Positions 24,817 through 25,974 of a stretch of DNA of 25,974 bases are shown piece by piece. This DNA comes from an uncultured Collinsella sp. (GTDB lineage Bacteria; Actinomycetota; Coriobacteriia; Coriobacteriales; Coriobacteriaceae). The stretch is taken from contig CATYDM010000030.1 in assembly GCA_958405195.1 (NCBI GenBank), forward strand, positions 1 through 25,974. Direction: 5' to 3'. How positions within the stretch are numbered: position 1 is the first letter of the stretch; each line of letters starts with the position of its first letter. Both the position numbers and the translations under genes were made by a program. Below the pieces are notes generated by a model, which had not been told where the DNA came from, searched no databases, and was given only the letters and a program-made list of their open reading frames with translations.

Positions 24817-25845
24817 GTGTCCAAGATGGATTCTACGCTCTCCTATATTACTGACCAGCTGAAGGCGCTGACTTCTATTGCTTCGCCGACGGGCTATACC
24901 CGCGCGGCGACTGATTATCTGATGGAGACCCTGCGCGATATGGGGTTTGGGCCTGAGCGTTCCAATAAGGGTAACGTGCTCGTTGAGCTTGGTGGTGAGG
25001 GTGAGCCGCTCGTGTTGGCGAGCCATGTCGATACCCTGGGCGCTATGGTGCGCTCTATCAAGGACAATGGTCGTCTGCGCCCCACGACGATCGGCGGGCA
25101 TCAGTGGTCTACGGCCGATGGCGAGAACTGCACCGTCTACACGCGCGACGGCAATGTGTACACGGGTGTGGTCCTCAATACCGAGCCTTCGGCGCATGTG
25201 GCCGATGAGCCGGTCAAGACTATCGAGAAGAACATGGAGATCCTGCTCGACGAGAACGTCGACAGCAAGGACGATGTGCTCGAGCTGGGTATTCAGACTG
25301 GCGACATCATCGCTATGGACCCTCGCACGACGGTGACGGAGAGTGGCTACATTAAGAGCCGCTTCCTGGACGACAAGCTTTCGGCCGCCATTTTGCTGGG
25401 CTTGGCGCGTGCCGTCGCCGCTGGCGAGGTGACGCTTTCGCGTAAGGTTTCGCTGCTCTTTACCGTGTACGAGGAGGTCGGCCATGGCGGTGCCTTTGTG
25501 CCGGCCGACACGCGCGAGATGATCAGCGTGGACATGGGCTGCGTGGGCGACGACCTGGGCTGCACCGAGCGCATGGTGTCGATTTGCGCCAAGGATTCGG
25601 GTGGTCCGTACAACTACGACCTGGTGACCACGCTGTCCAACATCGCGCGCGAGCTGGAGCTCGATTACGCCATCGATGTGTATCCGCACTACGGCTCGGA
25701 CGTTGAGGCCACGCTCTCGGCCGGCTACGACATCCGTCACGGCCTGATCGGCCCCGGCGTTTACGCGAGCCACAACTACGAGCGCAGCCACATGGACGGC
25801 GTGCGCAACACCTTCGAGCTCGTCCGCGCCTACGTACAGCGCTAG
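24817..25845 (+). CDS. M42-family metallopeptidase (glutamyl aminopeptidase/deblocking type)
   Basis: The 342-residue protein matches the M42 family of two-metal aminopeptidases, usually large cytoplasmic oligomers that trim peptides. Visible active-site elements are H70 in ASHVD, the bridging Asp in FLDDKLSA (D185/D186), the catalytic Glu pair in YEEVGHGG (E219/E220), D239 in DMGCVGDD and H319 in ASHNYERSH. The GTG at 24817 was chosen because AAAGGG lies 8 bp upstream; GTG 24808 and ATG 24826 are alternatives. It is separated from fucO by the 131-bp palindrome and appears to be transcribed alone, with a hairpin after its stop. Some M42-like proteins were annotated as cellulase or endoglucanase M; the peptidase assignment is the better supported. 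Confidence 0.92.
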   Translation: MSKMDSTLSYITDQLKALTSIASPTGYTRAATDYLMETLRDMGFGPERSNKGNVLVELGGEGEPLVLASHVDTLGAMVRSIKDNGRLRPTTIGGHQWSTADGENCTVYTRDGNVYTGVVLNTEPSAHVADEPVKTIEKNMEILLDENVDSKDDVLELGIQTGDIIAMDPRTTVTESGYIKSRFLDDKLSAAILLGLARAVAAGEVTLSRKVSLLFTVYEEVGHGGAFVPADTREMISVDMGCVGDDLGCTERMVSICAKDSGGPYNYDLVTTLSNIARELELDYAIDVYPHYGSDVEATLSAGYDIRHGLIGPGVYASHNYERSHMDGVRNTFELVRAYVQR

Positions 25846-25853
25846 CGATGCAG

Positions 25854-25889
25854 CGGCCTCGGCTGATACGGCAGTACCGACCGAGGCCG
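25854..25889 (+). terminator. Hairpin after the M42 peptidase gene
   Basis: CGGCCTCGG (25854-25862) and CCGAGGCCG (25881-25889) form a perfect 9-bp stem around 18 nt. The following tract is TCCTCTCT, so it is a weak intrinsic terminator. Confidence 0.6.
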
Positions 25890-25929
25890 TCCTCTCTAAG
25901 TTGCGGTGAAATAGGGTCATTTTTGGGGG

Positions 25930-25945
25930 TTGAAACGCGTTAAAA
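25930..25945. promoter_or_regulatory. LacI-type operator-like site at the right end
   Basis: TTGAAACGCGTTAAAA has a perfect AACGCGTT core and resembles the site at 23278-23293. It probably belongs to a gene beyond the window. Confidence 0.4.
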
Positions 25946-25974
25946 CTGCCGAATTAAACCCCACGTTTTAAGGG

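Overview
The window looks like a chromosomal segment of a gut anaerobe of the Coriobacteriia, most probably Collinsella. This is inferred from the GC-rich coding style, the mix of gene families (glucose-type PTS, GH4 glycosidase, [FeFe] hydrogenase with a GltD-like partner, FucO-type dehydrogenase, YgiQ-type radical SAM protein, EFR1-type flavodoxin/ferredoxin) and the many palindromic intergenic repeats. No rRNA, tRNA, transposase, phage gene or CRISPR array was seen.

Layout. 1-219: three copies of a palindromic repeat with a period of about 80 bp; a fourth copy lies at 3657-3716. Between them are two minus-strand genes, an FHA-domain protein followed by a membrane-anchored Ser/Thr kinase-like protein with a DUF6273-like sensor region: a two-gene signalling module. 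3987-6113: DEAD-box RNA helicase with a long Arg/Gly-rich tail. 6114-6730: gene-free and rich in repeats. 6731-7492: flavodoxin/ferredoxin fusion protein. 7836-12299: an alpha-glucoside locus (EIIA, LicT-type antiterminator, EIICB permease, GH4 6-phospho-alpha-glucosidase). 12556-18631: a tightly packed operon holding a GltD-type flavoprotein with a NuoF-like iron-sulfur domain, a complete [FeFe] hydrogenase, a Tat/lipoprotein ABC substrate-binding protein interrupted by an in-frame TAG, and a single-chain ABC permease-ATPase. 18846-20049: an orphan RelB/DinJ-like antitoxin and a CPBP-family membrane protease homologue. 20046-22193 (minus): YgiQ-family radical SAM protein. 22447-23163: YoaK/DUF1275 membrane protein. 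23393-24559: lactaldehyde reductase FucO. 24817-25845: M42 metallopeptidase.

How the genes fit together. The PTS locus would import and phosphorylate an alpha-linked disaccharide, and the GH4 enzyme would hydrolyse the phosphorylated product. Reducing equivalents from fermentation could be released as H2 by the hydrogenase or, where fucose or rhamnose supplies lactaldehyde, used by FucO to make 1,2-propanediol. The ABC importer shares the hydrogenase transcript, so its unknown ligand may be connected to the hydrogenase, but its binding protein appears to be broken in this strain.

Most striking: the ~80-bp-period palindrome array; the hydrogenase-plus-importer operon with a premature TAG followed at once by a perfect palindrome; the fused ABC protein whose ATPase half has lost about half of the segment between Walker A and the Q-loop; and the 131-bp nested palindrome after fucO. 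Three gene-free stretches exceed 300 bp (3480-3986, 6114-6730, 7493-7835); their contents are described as features.
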